This document shows, in pieces, positions 63,639-64,000 of a DNA stretch of 64,000 nt. Source of the DNA: Accumulibacter sp. Lineage in GTDB: Bacteria > Pseudomonadota > Gammaproteobacteria > Burkholderiales > Rhodocyclaceae. Location: positions 124,001 through 188,000 of the forward strand of contig NZ_JAMTDX010000008.1 of assembly GCF_023806625.1 (NCBI RefSeq), written 5' to 3'. The notes beneath the pieces are model-generated. The model made no database searches and was not told the DNA's origin. It worked only from the letters and a program-made list of their open reading frames with translations. Both the position numbers and the translations under genes were made by a program. The stretch's first letter is position 1; each line of letters begins with the position of its first letter.

Positions 63639-64000
63639 TCAGGATCCGCCCTGCCCGCCCGTGCTGCTTGCGTCACCTGACTCGGAGTCGCCGCGCCCGG
63701 TCGGCCAGCCCGGCGAGTAGTCTTCGGCCTGATGGCCCCAGCTGAACCAGCCCGGCCGCGAACCCCGGGCGAAGAGTTCGATGAATGGTCCGGGCGAACA
63801 CGCCTCGATGATCGCGTACGCCTCCTCGGGTTTGCGCGAGTGCTCGCGCTTGCGGCTGCGGATGATGTTGACCTGCCGCCGGCCAGGCGCCAGAGTGCGC
63901 GCGTTCCTGCCGCGAACACCGAAAAGGATCAGTTCGGTGGTGTTGCGGAAATAGAACCCGACGCCGCGACCGTCCGGCCCCCCGTCCTGGCGGACCTTGT
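63639..64000 (-). CDS. MT-A70 family DNA N6-adenine methyltransferase (C-terminal part, cut by right edge)
   Basis: 119 visible residues, C-terminal half; the start lies outside the window. The MT-A70 pattern is clear: FYFRNTTELILFGVRGRNAR, QVNIIRSRKREHSRKPEE, AYAIIEACSPGPFIELFAR and RPGWFSWGHQ. These enzymes methylate adenine in DNA (GANTC- or other sites) and in bacteria are often carried by phages or integrative elements. A Ser/Gly-rich tail follows. The catalytic DPPW should be upstream, off the edge. Confidence 0.92.
   Translation of the reverse strand, partial: KVRQDGGPDGRGVGFYFRNTTELILFGVRGRNARTLAPGRRQVNIIRSRKREHSRKPEEAYAIIEACSPGPFIELFARGSRPGWFSWGHQAEDYSPGWPTGRGDSESGDASSTGGQGGS

Noticed and set aside
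61874-63919. Long open frame on the minus strand (681 codons) across icd
   Set aside because: It is the antisense shadow of icd and its neighbours; the protein has no family pattern and is rich in Arg, Asp and His as expected of reverse-frame GC-rich sequence.

Overview
The window is gene-dense, GC-rich bacterial chromosome. Gene content and order point to a betaproteobacterium, most likely of the Rhodocyclales (Accumulibacter / Propionivibrio / Zoogloea-like); this placement is inferred from gene families, not from a marker search. Supporting signs are the surE-pcm-nlpD-rpoS block, dapA-bamC-MBL hydrolase, gmk-rpoZ-spoT, yciB-yciI-bolA-PPIase, a PEP-CTERM exported protein, and an E. coli-type fumarate reductase beside a rhodoquinone-synthesis gene. 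No rRNA, tRNA, insertion sequence or CRISPR array was found. The only hint of mobile DNA is an MT-A70 methyltransferase cut by the right edge.

Layout. 0-12 kb: end of a CapA-like gene, a glutaredoxin/CcdA-like membrane protein, the beta and a gamma-like subunit of a sodium-pump decarboxylase facing a two-component system, B12-related genes (btuF-like, cobT), a universal stress protein, a fibro-slime PEP-CTERM protein, a nucleoside transporter and a small Ala/Pro-rich lipoprotein. 12-24.5 kb: cell envelope and stress (MBL hydrolase, bamC, dapA, HDAC-like hydrolase, moxR-DUF58-transglutaminase-mltB, then rpoS-nlpD-pcm-surE). 24.9-31.7 kb: late flagellar genes (fliC, flaG, fliD, fliS, fliT, fliK-like, flhB C-terminal-like, ycgR). 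31.7-38.7 kb, all minus strand: dadA, enoyl-CoA hydratase, tatD, rquA, frdABCD. 38.8-42.2 kb: spoT, rpoZ, gmk. 42.4-48.3 kb: three small exported proteins, purC, a DUF2189 membrane protein, prlC and a DUF4124-glutaredoxin protein. 48.3-54.3 kb: PPIase, bolA, yciI, yciB, DUF2950, DUF3300, paaK. 54.5-64 kb: MATE exporter, diguanylate cyclase, an unknown gene, B12 adenosyltransferase, hydroxypyruvate isomerase-like, bacteriohemerythrin, aceK/icd, a small membrane protein and the MT-A70 gene.

How the genes fit together. The strongest theme is anaerobic redox metabolism. rquA, whose family makes rhodoquinone from ubiquinone, directly precedes frdABCD, so the cell can probably respire fumarate with a low-potential quinone. 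A decarboxylase sodium-pump subunit pair, B12 salvage and adenosylation (needed by methylmalonyl-CoA mutase) and the aceK/icd branch-point switch all suit a lifestyle that moves between succinate/propionate-forming anaerobic metabolism and aerobic TCA/glyoxylate metabolism. A second theme is surface and motility: PEP-CTERM matrix protein, flagellar filament operon, a PilZ brake and a GGDEF enzyme. Many neighbouring genes are joined by 4-base stop/start overlaps, several using GTG or TTG starts.
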